Below, piece by piece: positions 10,470 to 19,369 of a DNA stretch of 29,296 nt (its first letter is position 1; each line of letters begins with the position of its first letter). Source of the stretch: an uncultured Pseudoflavonifractor sp. (GTDB taxonomy: Bacteria > Bacillota_A > Clostridia > Oscillospirales > Oscillospiraceae). Location of the stretch: the NCBI GenBank assembly GCA_947575475.1, contig CANPNN010000001.1, positions 1 to 29,296 on the forward strand, given 5' to 3'. The notes beneath the pieces were generated by a model. That model searched no databases, was not told the DNA's origin, and saw nothing but the letters and a program-made list of their open reading frames with translations. Both the position numbers and the translations under genes were made by a program.

Positions 10470-12266
10470 ATGAACAAAAAACTCAATAGAGTCAAAACTT
10501 TCCTGAGTAAGCCCTACAATATCCTGTTGATCCTTTTGCTGGTCTCGCTGGCCTATCTGGTGGTGCTGCCCCTGTTCTCCATCGTAAAGGATACCTTTAT
10601 TGTTCATGCCTCGGAGAAATCCCGGATCGGACAGGCGGTGGGGTCCTTTACCAGCTACCACTGGGAGCGGGCCTTCCGCAGCAACTACAGCAAGATCCTG
10701 ATCTGGGAGCCCCTGTGGCATAGCCTGTATACCTCCGTCCTGGCCTGCGTGGTGGCCATTCTCATCGGCGGCGGCTTTGCCTGGCTGGTGACCCGGACAG
10801 ACATGATGTGGAAAAATGTGCTGACAAAGCTCTTTATCTTTCCCTATATCATGCCCTCCTGGACCCTGGCTCTGGCATGGAGAAACTTCTTTAAGAATGC
10901 AGTGGTGGGCGGAGCGCCGGGTATCTTTACGGCCTTGACGGGGATCGTGATACCAAACTGGTTTGCCTATGGTCCCTTCCCCATTATTGTGACCACCGGC
11001 CTGCATTACGCCCCCTTTGCCTACATACTGATTGGCGGCGTGCTGCGGAACATGGACGCCAACCTGGAGGAAGCGGCCATCATCCTCAAGACCACAAAGG
11101 CCCGGATGTTTACCCGCATCACGATCCCCATGGTCATGCCGGCGGTGATGAGCACCATTATTTTGGTCTTCTCCAGCGGTATGAGCTCCTTTGCAGTACC
11201 CCAGTTCCTGGGTCTGCCCGTGCGGTACTACGTGCTGACCACGGAGATGTACTCCACCATCCAGGGGACCAACCCTGGCGTGGGCTACATCATCGCCATT
11301 TTGATGATGGTCATTTCGGTGGTCATTATGATGGTGAACCAGTATATGATCGGTACCCGGAAGTCCTATGCCACGGTGACAGGTAAGAGCGCTAACATTT
11401 CTCTGTTCCGCCTCAAAGGCGCCCGGGTCCCCGCTTCGGTGATCGTCTGTGCCGTGGTGCTGTGTATGTCGGTGATCCCCATGATCTCCTTCATATTACA
11501 GTCGGTAATTTTGACTGACGGTAATTACAGTTTGTCTAATATGACTCTGGACTTTTGGATCGGCCTGTCCAAGGGAGGCAACGACTACCAGGATAAGGCC
11601 GGCATCCTTCGGAACGCGGATGTGTGGAAGACGCTGCTGAACTCTTTGAAGCTGTCCTTCACCTGCGCCATCGGCGCCGGTACGGTGGGCTTCCTGGCGG
11701 GATACTCCATCGTTCGCCGCCGGGGAAGCCTTTTGAGCCGGGTGGTGGAGAATCTGACCTTTATTCCCTACCTGATCCCGTCCATGGCCTTTTCCGCCAT
11801 CTACCTGTCCATGTTCTCCCAGCAGCGGGGCATCATCCCCCCTCTCTATGGCACCTTTGCCATCCTGGCCCTTATCGGTACGGTGAAATATCTGCCCATG
11901 GCCTCCCGAAGCGGCGTAAACTCCATGCTCCAACTCTCCCCGGAGATCGAGGAGGCGGGCGTTATCATGGGGGTCCCCTGGTGGAAGCGGATGACCCAGA
12001 TCATCATCCCCATCGAAAAATCCACCATTGTTTCCGGATATCTGCTCCCCTTCGTGTCCTGTATGCGGGAGCTGAGCCTTTTCGTCATTCTGGTCACTGC
12101 CAACAACCGGGTACTTACCACGTTGCTGTTCTTCTATGACGAGAAGGGCTGGGCCCAATACGGCAACGCCATCAACCTGCTCATTATCTTCATCGTGCTC
12201 CTTGTGAACTTTGTGGTGGAGAGACTGACAGGCGCATCCATTGAAAAGGGAGTAGGAGGGAAATAA
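10470..12266 (+). CDS. ABC transporter permease, fused two-domain type
   Basis: Membrane channel of the importer. 598 residues with about twelve hydrophobic helices arranged as two homologous halves, as in the iron(III)/FbpB-like permeases. Each half has a cytoplasmic EAA-type loop for the ATPase: EEAAIILKTTKARMFTRITIP in the first, EEAGVIMGVPWWKRMTQIIIP in the second. The first loop lacks the usual Gly. One fused protein would pair with two copies of the ATPase. AGGGGG is seven bases before the ATG at 10470. It ends one base before the ATPase gene. Confidence 0.92.
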   Translation: MNKKLNRVKTFLSKPYNILLILLLVSLAYLVVLPLFSIVKDTFIVHASEKSRIGQAVGSFTSYHWERAFRSNYSKILIWEPLWHSLYTSVLACVVAILIGGGFAWLVTRTDMMWKNVLTKLFIFPYIMPSWTLALAWRNFFKNAVVGGAPGIFTALTGIVIPNWFAYGPFPIIVTTGLHYAPFAYILIGGVLRNMDANLEEAAIILKTTKARMFTRITIPMVMPAVMSTIILVFSSGMSSFAVPQFLGLPVRYYVLTTEMYSTIQGTNPGVGYIIAILMMVISVVIMMVNQYMIGTRKSYATVTGKSANISLFRLKGARVPASVIVCAVVLCMSVIPMISFILQSVILTDGNYSLSNMTLDFWIGLSKGGNDYQDKAGILRNADVWKTLLNSLKLSFTCAIGAGTVGFLAGYSIVRRRGSLLSRVVENLTFIPYLIPSMAFSAIYLSMFSQQRGIIPPLYGTFAILALIGTVKYLPMASRSGVNSMLQLSPEIEEAGVIMGVPWWKRMTQIIIPIEKSTIVSGYLLPFVSCMRELSLFVILVTANNRVLTTLLFFYDEKGWAQYGNAINLLIIFIVLLVNFVVERLTGASIEKGVGGK

Positions 12267-12267
12267 T

Positions 12268-13386
12268 ATGCCAAGGATCAGACTTGAAAATATCACAAAA
12301 CAGTTTGCCAAGGGGTCCCGGGCCGTGGATCAGTTGAATCTGGTCATTGAGGACGGCGACTTTGTCTCTCTGCTGGGCCCCTCGGGCTGCGGGAAGACCA
12401 CGACCCTGCGTATGATCGCGGGCCTGGAGACCCCCACGGAGGGCGACATCTACTTTGACGACGTGTGCGTCTACTCCGCCGAGAAGGGGATCAACGTCTC
12501 CCCTGACAAGCGGAATGTGGGCTTCCTGTTCCAGAACTATGCCCTGTGGCCCCACATGACGGTCCGGCGGAACATCTCCTTCGGCCTGGAGAACATGAAG
12601 TGGGAGAAGAGCAAGATCGAGCAGCGGGTCCAGGAGATCTGCGAGACCATGCGGATCGAAGAATACATTGACCGGTATCCCGCCGAGCTTTCCGGTGGTC
12701 AGCAGCAGCGGGTGGCCATCGCCCGAACCCTGGCCCCCAATCCCCGGGTCCTGCTGATGGATGAGCCGCTTTCCAACCTGGATGCCAAGCTTCGCAACGA
12801 TATGCGCGCGGAGCTCAAGCGTCTCCACATGACCACCGGGGCCACCTTTGTCTACGTGACCCACGACCAGTCTGAGGCAATGACTTTGTCCAGCAAGGTA
12901 TGTCTGATGAAGCTGGGTGTGCTCCAGCAGTACTGTCCGCCTCTTAAGCTGTACGGTGAGCCCCACAACCTGTTTTGTGCCGATTTTATGGGAAATCCCT
13001 CCATGAACTTCCTGGACTGCACCGGAACGGTGGTAGAGGGAGGCATCGAGCTGAAGACAGAGCATTTTGACGTGGTGTTCCACCCCAACACTCCGGTAGA
13101 GTTCGCCGGCGGCAAGCAGTATGTGCTGGGGATCCGGCCTGAGTTTGTGAAGGTGGTAGACCAGGGAGGGATCGAGGGACGGGTCATCTCCTCTCTCCCC
13201 ACCGGTATGGATACGGTGCTGTCGCTGGACACCAAGGGCGTGACTCTTTCGGCGGTGGCCTTTGGCAGCGTGGACTATGCCATGGACTCCATCATCCGCT
13301 TTACCTTTGAGGGGGACCATTTCGTCCTCTTTGACAAGGAGAGCACCGAGCAGATCGCGCTGGGCAAGCTGGAACTGAGGGGCTGA
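12268..13386 (+). CDS. ABC transporter ATP-binding protein
   Basis: Energises the importer. 372 residues: Walker A GPSGCGKTT near residue 36, Q-loop FQNYALWPHM, signature LSGGQQQR, Walker B VLLMDEPLSNLD and the switch His in VTHDQSEA, all intact. The C-terminal 120 residues form a TOBE-type domain (VLGIRPEFVKVV), as in the iron, spermidine and 2-aminoethylphosphonate ATPases. It starts one base after the permease stop, so the two are translationally coupled. Confidence 0.95.
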   Translation: MPRIRLENITKQFAKGSRAVDQLNLVIEDGDFVSLLGPSGCGKTTTLRMIAGLETPTEGDIYFDDVCVYSAEKGINVSPDKRNVGFLFQNYALWPHMTVRRNISFGLENMKWEKSKIEQRVQEICETMRIEEYIDRYPAELSGGQQQRVAIARTLAPNPRVLLMDEPLSNLDAKLRNDMRAELKRLHMTTGATFVYVTHDQSEAMTLSSKVCLMKLGVLQQYCPPLKLYGEPHNLFCADFMGNPSMNFLDCTGTVVEGGIELKTEHFDVVFHPNTPVEFAGGKQYVLGIRPEFVKVVDQGGIEGRVISSLPTGMDTVLSLDTKGVTLSAVAFGSVDYAMDSIIRFTFEGDHFVLFDKESTEQIALGKLELRG

Positions 13387-13390
13387 GCGG

Positions 13391-14047
13391 ATGGAGGCCG
13401 ATAAGTGGGGCGACCGGTTCCAGCGGTTGTCTGAGCTGGTGATGAATCTGATCTTGTTGGGATTCTTCTGGACTCTGACCAGCCTGGGGATCGTCACGGT
13501 GGGCGCCTCCTGCACGGCTCTTAACGCCAGTATGCGCTCCTATCTTCTGGAGAGGGACAAACAGCCCCTGAAAACCTATTTTAAAGTATTTCGGGAACAG
13601 TTTCGGGTGTCCACGCTGGTATGGCTGCTCCATCTGCTGATCCTTGTGATACTGGCGGTGGACCTGCTATATTACAGCGCGGGAAATACCGTTGGGGATT
13701 CGGTGGCGATGGCGGCCGTATGTATGCTTTTGACCATGCTGGCCTTTGAGATGTCGGTGGTCTTTGCCTGTATCGTGCAGTATGGGCTGACCAGTGTGCG
13801 GAAGGTCTTTTCCAGGGCCTTTGACTTTGCATTCCGATGTTTCCGGGAGTCCTTGGAAATGCTGTTTATTACCGCTACTGTGCTGGTGGCGGGGATCTTC
13901 CTTTTCCGGGGGATCCTGCCCTTCGCTATGGGGATCATCACCTGTGTAAACTGGAAGATCCTGCCGGGAGCTTTTCAGCGGTATCACACCCGGACCTTGG
14001 CCACCATCCAGGCGGAGAGTAAGCTGGAACAAAAAAAGGAACGGTAA
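13391..14047 (+). CDS. YesL-like DUF624 membrane protein
   Basis: 218 residues with about five hydrophobic helices. The N-terminal segment NLILLGFFWTLTSLGIVTVGASCTALNASM matches the start of the DUF624/YesL family, which is often found in carbohydrate-transporter operons and has no settled function. The gene begins four bases after the ATPase stop and ends at a strong terminator, so it is the last gene of the transporter operon. It ends in a basic cytoplasmic tail (KLEQKKER). Confidence 0.8.
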   Translation: MEADKWGDRFQRLSELVMNLILLGFFWTLTSLGIVTVGASCTALNASMRSYLLERDKQPLKTYFKVFREQFRVSTLVWLLHLLILVILAVDLLYYSAGNTVGDSVAMAAVCMLLTMLAFEMSVVFACIVQYGLTSVRKVFSRAFDFAFRCFRESLEMLFITATVLVAGIFLFRGILPFAMGIITCVNWKILPGAFQRYHTRTLATIQAESKLEQKKER

Positions 14048-14086
14048 AAAGAGTGCGGTTCCCCAATGGGGAACCGCACTCTTTTT
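14046..14086 (+). terminator. Terminator of the ABC operon
   Basis: A perfect 14-bp stem, GAGTGCGGTTCCCC (14051-14064) with its complement (14068-14081), and a 3-base loop are flanked by AAAAA and TTTTT. It directly follows the DUF624 stop, so the downstream regulator gene is a separate unit. Confidence 0.95.
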
Positions 14087-14104
14087 GAAAATGAAATGAA
14101 AGAT

Positions 14105-14120
14105 TTTGAAAGATTTCAAA
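14105..14120 (+). promoter_or_regulatory. Candidate operator palindrome for the DeoR-type regulator
   Basis: TTTGAAAGATTTCAAA is a palindrome apart from its central GA. It ends 16 bases before the -35 of the regulator promoter, and the half element GAAAGATTT is repeated just before it. Autoregulation by the adjacent DeoR-family protein is inferred. Confidence 0.5.
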
Positions 14121-14136
14121 GAAGATATAAAAAATA

Positions 14137-14165
14137 TTGCAAAATATTTCACCTTGGTGTATAAT
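14137..14165 (+). promoter_or_regulatory. Promoter of the deoR-like/btpA operon
   Basis: TTGCAA (14137-14142), a 17-base spacer and a consensus TATAAT (14160-14165), about 20 bases before the regulator start. One of the best promoters in the window. Confidence 0.85.
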
Positions 14166-14185
14166 CAGAAAAAAGGGGGGAGGAC

Positions 14186-14974
14186 ATGGACGAGAGATCC
14201 AATCCAAGTTATCCCATTCCAGCGGACCGAATGGAAAATGTGCTGGGGTATATTCAGGAGCATGGCAGTGTGCAGATCAAGGAGCTTGCCCGGCAATTCC
14301 ATGTATCGGAATCCACCATCCGCAGGGATCTGGACGAGTTGGCCCTCAAAGGGCTTTTGCAGCGGACCCACGGCGGGGCCTTGGCTCCCCAAAAGAGTAT
14401 GTCTGAGCGGATCTACGAGGAAAAAATGAGCCTGCAGCTGGAAGAGAAACGCCGCATTGCCCAGGCGGCGGCCCGGTATGTGGAGACGGGAGATACCATT
14501 TTCCTGGATTCCGGAACCACAGCCTATCAGTTGGCCCTCTGCCTGACAGAGAAGAAGGAGCTCACCATTATCACCCACGACCTCTACCTGGCGGCCAATG
14601 TGGAGTTTGACCCATCGGTTACGGTGGTGCTGACAGGGGGGATCAAACGGGCCAACCAGAAGGTGCTGATCGGCGGAATGGTGGAGGATTTCATCAGTGG
14701 GCTGCGGGTGGATACGGCCTTTTTGACTGCGGACGCGGTGAGTGTGGACTTCGGAATTTCCAATACCGGCTTTTTTGAAGTGGGGATCAAGCGGAATCTG
14801 ATCCGGGCAGGCAAACAGGTCATCCTGCTGGCCGACCATACAAAGTTCGGGATGGCCGCCCCCGTGAAGGTGTGCGAACTATCGGAGATCGACCGGATCA
14901 TTACGGATCGAAACCTGCTTCCGGAGGAGCAGGAAAATTTAAAAACGCGCGGCGCCAAAGTGGAATTGGCATAA
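14186..14974 (+). CDS. DeoR/GlpR-family transcriptional regulator
   Basis: 262 residues. The N-terminal winged helix-turn-helix carries the family hallmark VSESTIRRDLDELALKGLLQRTHGGAL (about 36-62). The C-terminal sugar-phosphate sensing domain has GDTIFLDSGTTAYQLA and later LADHTKFG, both typical of the DeoR sensor fold. Members usually repress sugar catabolic operons and are released by a phosphorylated intermediate. It leads the operon that runs on to the BtpA, HAD, kinase and amidohydrolase genes and probably also controls the transporter operon upstream. GGGGGGAGG precedes the ATG at 14186. Confidence 0.92.
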   Translation: MDERSNPSYPIPADRMENVLGYIQEHGSVQIKELARQFHVSESTIRRDLDELALKGLLQRTHGGALAPQKSMSERIYEEKMSLQLEEKRRIAQAAARYVETGDTIFLDSGTTAYQLALCLTEKKELTIITHDLYLAANVEFDPSVTVVLTGGIKRANQKVLIGGMVEDFISGLRVDTAFLTADAVSVDFGISNTGFFEVGIKRNLIRAGKQVILLADHTKFGMAAPVKVCELSEIDRIITDRNLLPEEQENLKTRGAKVELA

Positions 14975-15000
14975 ACAGCGTGTGAAGGGAGAGTTTCAAA

Positions 15001-15810
15001 ATGAGTTGGTTAAAAGAAGTGATCGGAACGGAAAAGGCGATCATCGCCATGTGCCACATGCAGGCAATGCCGGGAGACCCGGGCTATGACAAGCAAAAGG
15101 GCATGAACTGGGTGGTGGATAAGGCACGGGAGGATTTCCTGGCCCTTCAGGAGGGCGGGGTGGACGCGGTGCTGTTTTCCAATGAGTTCAGCCTGCCCTA
15201 CCTCACCGATGTGCGTAAGGAGACGGTGGCTGCCATGGGCCGGGTCATCGGTGAGCTGATGCATGAGATCAAGATCCCCTTCGGCGTCAACGCCCTGTGG
15301 GATGGGGCCGCCTCCCTGGATCTGGCGGCGGCTACCGGGGCCAAGTTTGTGCGGGAGATCTTTACCGGTGTTTACGCCAGTGATTTCGGCCTTTGGAACA
15401 CCAATTACGGCGAGGTGGCCCGACACCGTCAGGCCCTTGGGGCGGAGAATGTGAAGCTGCTATTCAACATTGTGCCCGAGTCGGCCCGGTATCTGGCCCA
15501 GCGGGACATCACTCAGATCGCCAAAAGTACCGTCTTCAACTGCAAAGCGGACGCTCTGTGCGTCTCCGGCCTCACCGCCGGTGTGGCAGCTGACTCCCAG
15601 ATCCTGGCCGAGGTAAAGAAAACGGTGCCTGACACTGTGGTCATTGCCAACACCGGCTGCCGGAAGGAGACCATCGCCCAGCAGCTTTCCGTGGCCGACG
15701 CGGCGGTGGTAGGCACCACCTTTAAGTATGATGGCGTGTTTGAAAACCAGGTGGATAAGGAGCGGGTCCTCCGCTTTATGGAAGAGGTCCACAAGTTCCG
15801 GGACCAGTGA
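15001..15810 (+). CDS. BtpA/SgcQ family TIM-barrel protein
   Basis: 269 residues. Recognised by MCHMQAMPGDPGYD near the start, GGVDAVLFSNEFSLPY, the IPFGVNALWDG strand and the C-terminal VVGTTFKYDG, a (beta/alpha)8 pattern shared by BtpA and E. coli SgcQ. Family biochemistry is not settled: BtpA was named for photosystem I accumulation in cyanobacteria, while clostridial and enteric members sit in sugar operons like this one. Located 26 bases after the regulator, with GGGAGAG before the ATG. An aldolase or isomerase-like step on a sugar phosphate is a reasonable guess only. Confidence 0.85.
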   Translation: MSWLKEVIGTEKAIIAMCHMQAMPGDPGYDKQKGMNWVVDKAREDFLALQEGGVDAVLFSNEFSLPYLTDVRKETVAAMGRVIGELMHEIKIPFGVNALWDGAASLDLAAATGAKFVREIFTGVYASDFGLWNTNYGEVARHRQALGAENVKLLFNIVPESARYLAQRDITQIAKSTVFNCKADALCVSGLTAGVAADSQILAEVKKTVPDTVVIANTGCRKETIAQQLSVADAAVVGTTFKYDGVFENQVDKERVLRFMEEVHKFRDQ

Positions 15811-15811
15811 G

Positions 15812-16465
15812 ATGAAGTGTGTACTTTTTGATATGGACGGGGTCTTGGTGGACAGCGAGCCGGCGTATTTGCTCCGGCTGCAGCGCCATATGTGCCATTA
15901 CGGGATCAAGTGCGCGGAAGAGGAACTCCAGGCTTTTGTGGGTGTGACCAGTCTTTCCGCGGCCCGGACACTGGTAGAGACATACCACCTGTCCTTGACG
16001 GCGGAGGAATTTTGGGAGGAAGAAAACCGGCTTTACGGCAATCTCTATCTGGATTCCCCCGAATTGAGCCTCTTTGACGGGGTAAAGGAGCTTTTGACCT
16101 TGCTTGCAGAACGGAAAATCAAGGTGGGGCTGGTGTCCTCCACCAGTGCCAAGGGGATCCTGTCGGTGCTGGATCGGTTTGGGTTGGCCCGGTATTTTGA
16201 TGTGATCATAAGCCGGGAGATGGTGGAACACCACAAGCCCTCTCCGGAACCCTATGAGAAGGCAGCCCGGTTTTTGGCCGCGGAGGCCGAAGACTGTGTG
16301 GTGGTGGAGGATTCCCCCATAGGCATCGCCGCGGGCAAAGCCGCCGGCATGACGGTGGTGGGGGTGAAGGCCTCCAACATGGGGCAGGACACCTCTGGGG
16401 CGGACGTGGAGGTCCAAAACCATGAACAGGTGCGGGAAGCCCTGGAGAGTCTGGGGTGGCTGTAA
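15812..16465 (+). CDS. HAD-superfamily phosphatase or phosphomutase, beta-PGM-like
   Basis: 217 residues. Motif I FDMDGVLVDSE with nucleophile D7 and acid/base D9; motif II VSSTS; motif III Lys in HHKPSPEPY; motif IV EDSPIGIAAGKAAG. The helical cap between motifs I and II is of the C1 type seen in beta-phosphoglucomutase, sugar-phosphate phosphatases and phosphonatase. The ATG at 15812 is one base after the BtpA stop and lacks a clear ribosome site, so translation probably depends on coupling. A sugar phosphate is the likely substrate; a mutase cannot be told from a phosphatase here. Confidence 0.88.
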   Translation: MKCVLFDMDGVLVDSEPAYLLRLQRHMCHYGIKCAEEELQAFVGVTSLSAARTLVETYHLSLTAEEFWEEENRLYGNLYLDSPELSLFDGVKELLTLLAERKIKVGLVSSTSAKGILSVLDRFGLARYFDVIISREMVEHHKPSPEPYEKAARFLAAEAEDCVVVEDSPIGIAAGKAAGMTVVGVKASNMGQDTSGADVEVQNHEQVREALESLGWL

Positions 16466-16490
16466 GGCTTTCAGAAAAGGAAGGACGCAT

Positions 16491-17996
16491 ATGCGGCAAT
16501 ACGCAATGGGGATCGACATAGGGACCACCGGGGTCAAGACCATCCTGATCTCTGACGACGGTCAACTGGTGGCCGAGGAGACGGTGGCCCACGACCTGCT
16601 CTCGGTCCGGCCCGGCTGGGCGGAAGAGAGGGCTGAGATCTGGTGGGAGAATGCGGTGGAGTCGGTGCGCAGGATCCTGGCGGATCACCCGGATAAGGCG
16701 GACAAGATCCGGGGCATCGGATGCAGTGGGATGGTCCCCGCCCTGGTATTTTTGGATGAGGAAGGGAATCCGGTCCGCAACACCATCCAGCAAAATGACG
16801 CCCGGGCGGTGGAGCAGCTTTGCCAAGTGACAGAGGGGATCGACCAGGAGGAGCTTTACAGGCTGACCGGAGGATACACCAACGCCCAGCATGTGCTGCC
16901 CCGCCTGTTGTGGGTCAAACAAAATGAGGGGACCGTTTTTGATAGGGTCCGGACCGTAATGGGTTCTTATGACTATATCGTATACCGCCTGACGGGAAAG
17001 CGGCAGGTGGAGCTGAACTGGGCGGCGGAAAGCGGACTGTATGACATTCGGGCCCGGCGGTGGATCACCGCCTATATGGAGCGGTTTGGGATCTCTCCCG
17101 ATCTGTTCCCCCCTGTGACTGACTCGATCCAAAAGGTGGGACAGACGCGGGGGATGGAGGAGCGGATGGGCCTTCCCGATGGGATCCCCGTGATCGCGGG
17201 CAGCGCGGATCATGTGGCCTCTACCCTGGCAGCGGGGATCACACAGCCGGGAGAGCTGCTCATCAAATTTGGCGGGGCGGGAGACATCCTCTACTGCACC
17301 GACAAACTGGATACCCATCCCAAGCTGTTTTTTGACTATCATATCGTTCCGGACCGGTATCTGATCAACGGCTGCATGGCCGCCAGCGGCTCCCTGGTCA
17401 AATGGCTGACCAAGGACATTCTGGGGACCCAGGATCCAAAGATATTCCGCCAGATGGACCAGGAGGCCGAGCGGGTCCCCGCCGCCTCTGAGGGACTGAT
17501 CATTCTGCCCTATTTTCTGGGGGAAAAGACGCCTTTGTTTGACCCTCAGGCCCGAGGGGTCATGTTTGGCCTGACCCTCTCCCACACCAAGGCCCATCTT
17601 TTCCGGGCCGTATTGGAAGCGGTCATCTACGGTTTCCGGCACCATCTGGAGGTGTTGGAGAGCGCAGGATATGTGCCAAAGCGGATACTGGCCACCAACG
17701 GGGGAGCCAAAAGCTCCTTCTGGTGTCAGATCGCGGCGGATGTGCTGGGCTTTGAGGTCCGTTCTTTTCCCGCCCATCCGGGCAGTGCCATGGGAGTGGC
17801 TTTCCTGGCGGGGATCAGCACCGGAGTCTTTTCCGACTGGGGGCAGATCCAGAACTTTTTGGGGGAGTATCGGGACTATAGGCCCAACCCCAAAAACAGA
17901 GAGATCTATAACAGGGCCTATGGGATCTACCGGAAGCTTTATACCCAGATGGAGCCTTGTTTTCAGGCGGTCTCCAACCTGTATACCGAAGATTGA
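16491..17996 (+). CDS. FGGY-family carbohydrate kinase, xylulokinase-like
   Basis: 501 residues. The N-terminal phosphate-binding motif GIDIGTTGVK is at 7-16. The catalytic Asp is D240 in IAGSADHVASTLAAG, and the C-terminal ATP-binding region has ILATNGGAKSSFWCQIAADVLG. Length and layout match xylulokinase and relatives, which phosphorylate pentuloses, hexuloses or polyols. The start at 16491 follows GGAAGGA. It comes 25 bases after the HAD gene and 27 before the amidohydrolase gene, in the same operon. The exact sugar cannot be assigned. Confidence 0.9.
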   Translation: MRQYAMGIDIGTTGVKTILISDDGQLVAEETVAHDLLSVRPGWAEERAEIWWENAVESVRRILADHPDKADKIRGIGCSGMVPALVFLDEEGNPVRNTIQQNDARAVEQLCQVTEGIDQEELYRLTGGYTNAQHVLPRLLWVKQNEGTVFDRVRTVMGSYDYIVYRLTGKRQVELNWAAESGLYDIRARRWITAYMERFGISPDLFPPVTDSIQKVGQTRGMEERMGLPDGIPVIAGSADHVASTLAAGITQPGELLIKFGGAGDILYCTDKLDTHPKLFFDYHIVPDRYLINGCMAASGSLVKWLTKDILGTQDPKIFRQMDQEAERVPAASEGLIILPYFLGEKTPLFDPQARGVMFGLTLSHTKAHLFRAVLEAVIYGFRHHLEVLESAGYVPKRILATNGGAKSSFWCQIAADVLGFEVRSFPAHPGSAMGVAFLAGISTGVFSDWGQIQNFLGEYRDYRPNPKNREIYNRAYGIYRKLYTQMEPCFQAVSNLYTED

Positions 17997-18023
17997 TCCA
18001 AGGATAAAGAAGGGGGCGGGAAT

Positions 18024-19292
18024 ATGAAGATCTACCATGGGAATATCCTTTACAGCACGAAACTGGGCGAGGTGAATGCCCTGCCCCAGGGCTATGTGGC
18101 GGTAGAGGAGGACGGCCTGGTCCAAGGGGTCTATCAGGAACTGCCGGGATCACTGGCTGCCAGCCCGGTGGAGGAGCTGGGAGAGGGACTTCTGATCCCC
18201 GCCTTTACAGATCTCCATCTGCACGCCGCACAGCTCCCCACGGCGGGCTTGGGCTATGACGGGGATGCCGGGGAGTGGTTCAATGGCTATACCTATCCCG
18301 CTGAGCAGCGATATTCCAATGATCTGGACTATGCCGCCAGGGTGAACCGGGACCTGGTCCGCAGTCTTTGGGAAAACGGGATCATGCGCTCGGTCATCAT
18401 GTGTGCGACTGGGACCGAGGCCACAAAGGACCTGATGAAGGCGTTGGTGGACAGCGGACTGGGGGCCTATGTGGGAAAGATGAACTCAGACCACGAGGCC
18501 TTTGGCGAGGCTCAGGAGAGTACCGGGGAGTCCATCGCCCGGACGCAGGAACTGATTGACTGGGCCCGTGGGAAAAGCGACTTGGTACGATATATCCTCA
18601 GTCCCGAGTTTGTCCCGGCGACCTCTGAGGAGCTGCTGGACTACCTGGGCGGACAGGCAAAAAAGGAAGGACTTCCCGTCCAGTCCCATATGTCGGAGGG
18701 AGAGGGAGACCTGGCCATGGTCCGGGACCGGTTCCCGAAGGAAAAGCTTTATGGCTATGTGTGGAACCGCTATGGCCTTTTTGGGCAGACCCCTACGGTG
18801 ATGGCACACTGCTCCTATGTCACCGATGAGGAATTGGACCTGATGGCAGAGAATAAGGTTTTTATCGCATATTGTCCCAATGCCATCCAGCATATTCCGG
18901 GAGACCGGTTCCTTTCGGTGCGAAAGGCCCTGGACAGGGGGGTCCCTGTGGGCCTGGGCAGCGATATCGGAGGAGGGCATAGCCTGAATATGCTGCAGAA
19001 CATGGCTGCGGCCATTCAGGCGTCCAAGACGCTGACCGAGGGAAAGGGTCTGAGTGCCGCTGATGCGTTTTATTTGGCCACCAAGGGAGCGGGCGGCTTC
19101 TTTGGCAAAGTGGGCAGCTTTGAGCCGGGTTATCAGTTTGACGCGCTGTATATAGATGACGGGACTCTGAACCGCCATAGGGAGTATACCCTGTTTGAGC
19201 GTATGCAGAGGCTTATCTACTGCGGCGATTCCCGACAGATCGCCCGCCGCTTATGTGCCGGGCGGGAACTTTTTGATCCGGAGAAGAGATAA
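18024..19292 (+). CDS. Guanine-deaminase-like amidohydrolase
   Basis: 422 residues of the metal-dependent amidohydrolase barrel. Metal and catalytic residues: H65 and H67 (DLHLHAAQ), H222 (QSHMSEG), E225, H262 (MAHCSYVTDEE) and D314 (GLGSDIGGGHS). The overall pattern, including GYTYPAEQR and LGSDIGGGxSxxMLQ, is that of guanine deaminase rather than cytosine deaminase. The usual TPRF-type stretch with a base-contacting Arg reads SPEFVP here (E195), so the substrate may not be guanine. It is the last gene of the DeoR-led operon, preceded by AAGGGGGCGGG. Another amine or ring hydrolysis remains possible. Confidence 0.85.
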   Translation: MKIYHGNILYSTKLGEVNALPQGYVAVEEDGLVQGVYQELPGSLAASPVEELGEGLLIPAFTDLHLHAAQLPTAGLGYDGDAGEWFNGYTYPAEQRYSNDLDYAARVNRDLVRSLWENGIMRSVIMCATGTEATKDLMKALVDSGLGAYVGKMNSDHEAFGEAQESTGESIARTQELIDWARGKSDLVRYILSPEFVPATSEELLDYLGGQAKKEGLPVQSHMSEGEGDLAMVRDRFPKEKLYGYVWNRYGLFGQTPTVMAHCSYVTDEELDLMAENKVFIAYCPNAIQHIPGDRFLSVRKALDRGVPVGLGSDIGGGHSLNMLQNMAAAIQASKTLTEGKGLSAADAFYLATKGAGGFFGKVGSFEPGYQFDALYIDDGTLNRHREYTLFERMQRLIYCGDSRQIARRLCAGRELFDPEKR

Positions 19293-19323
19293 AGAGGCCG
19301 CCACAAAGACAGATGACAAAAAG

Positions 19324-19354
19324 GAAAGAGGAGGGCCGAGGGCCCTCCTCTTTC
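19324..19354 (+). terminator. Terminator of the deoR/btpA/kinase operon
   Basis: A 14-bp perfect stem, GAAAGAGGAGGGCC (19324-19337) with its complement (19341-19354), and a 3-base loop, 32 bases after the amidohydrolase stop. The 3' arm ends in CTCTTTC followed by TATCC rather than a clean T-run, so some readthrough is likely. Confidence 0.75.
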
Positions 19355-19369
19355 TATCCATTCTATCTA

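Noticed and set aside
9070..13386. Assignment of the ABC transporter as an iron(III) importer
   Set aside because: Fold family is shared with organic-solute importers, and the neighbours are catabolic sugar and base genes, with no siderophore or iron genes nearby.
16206..18125. 639-codon minus-strand frame opposite the FGGY kinase
   Set aside because: Low-complexity Pro/Gly/His-rich translation opposite a clear kinase; no ribosome site.
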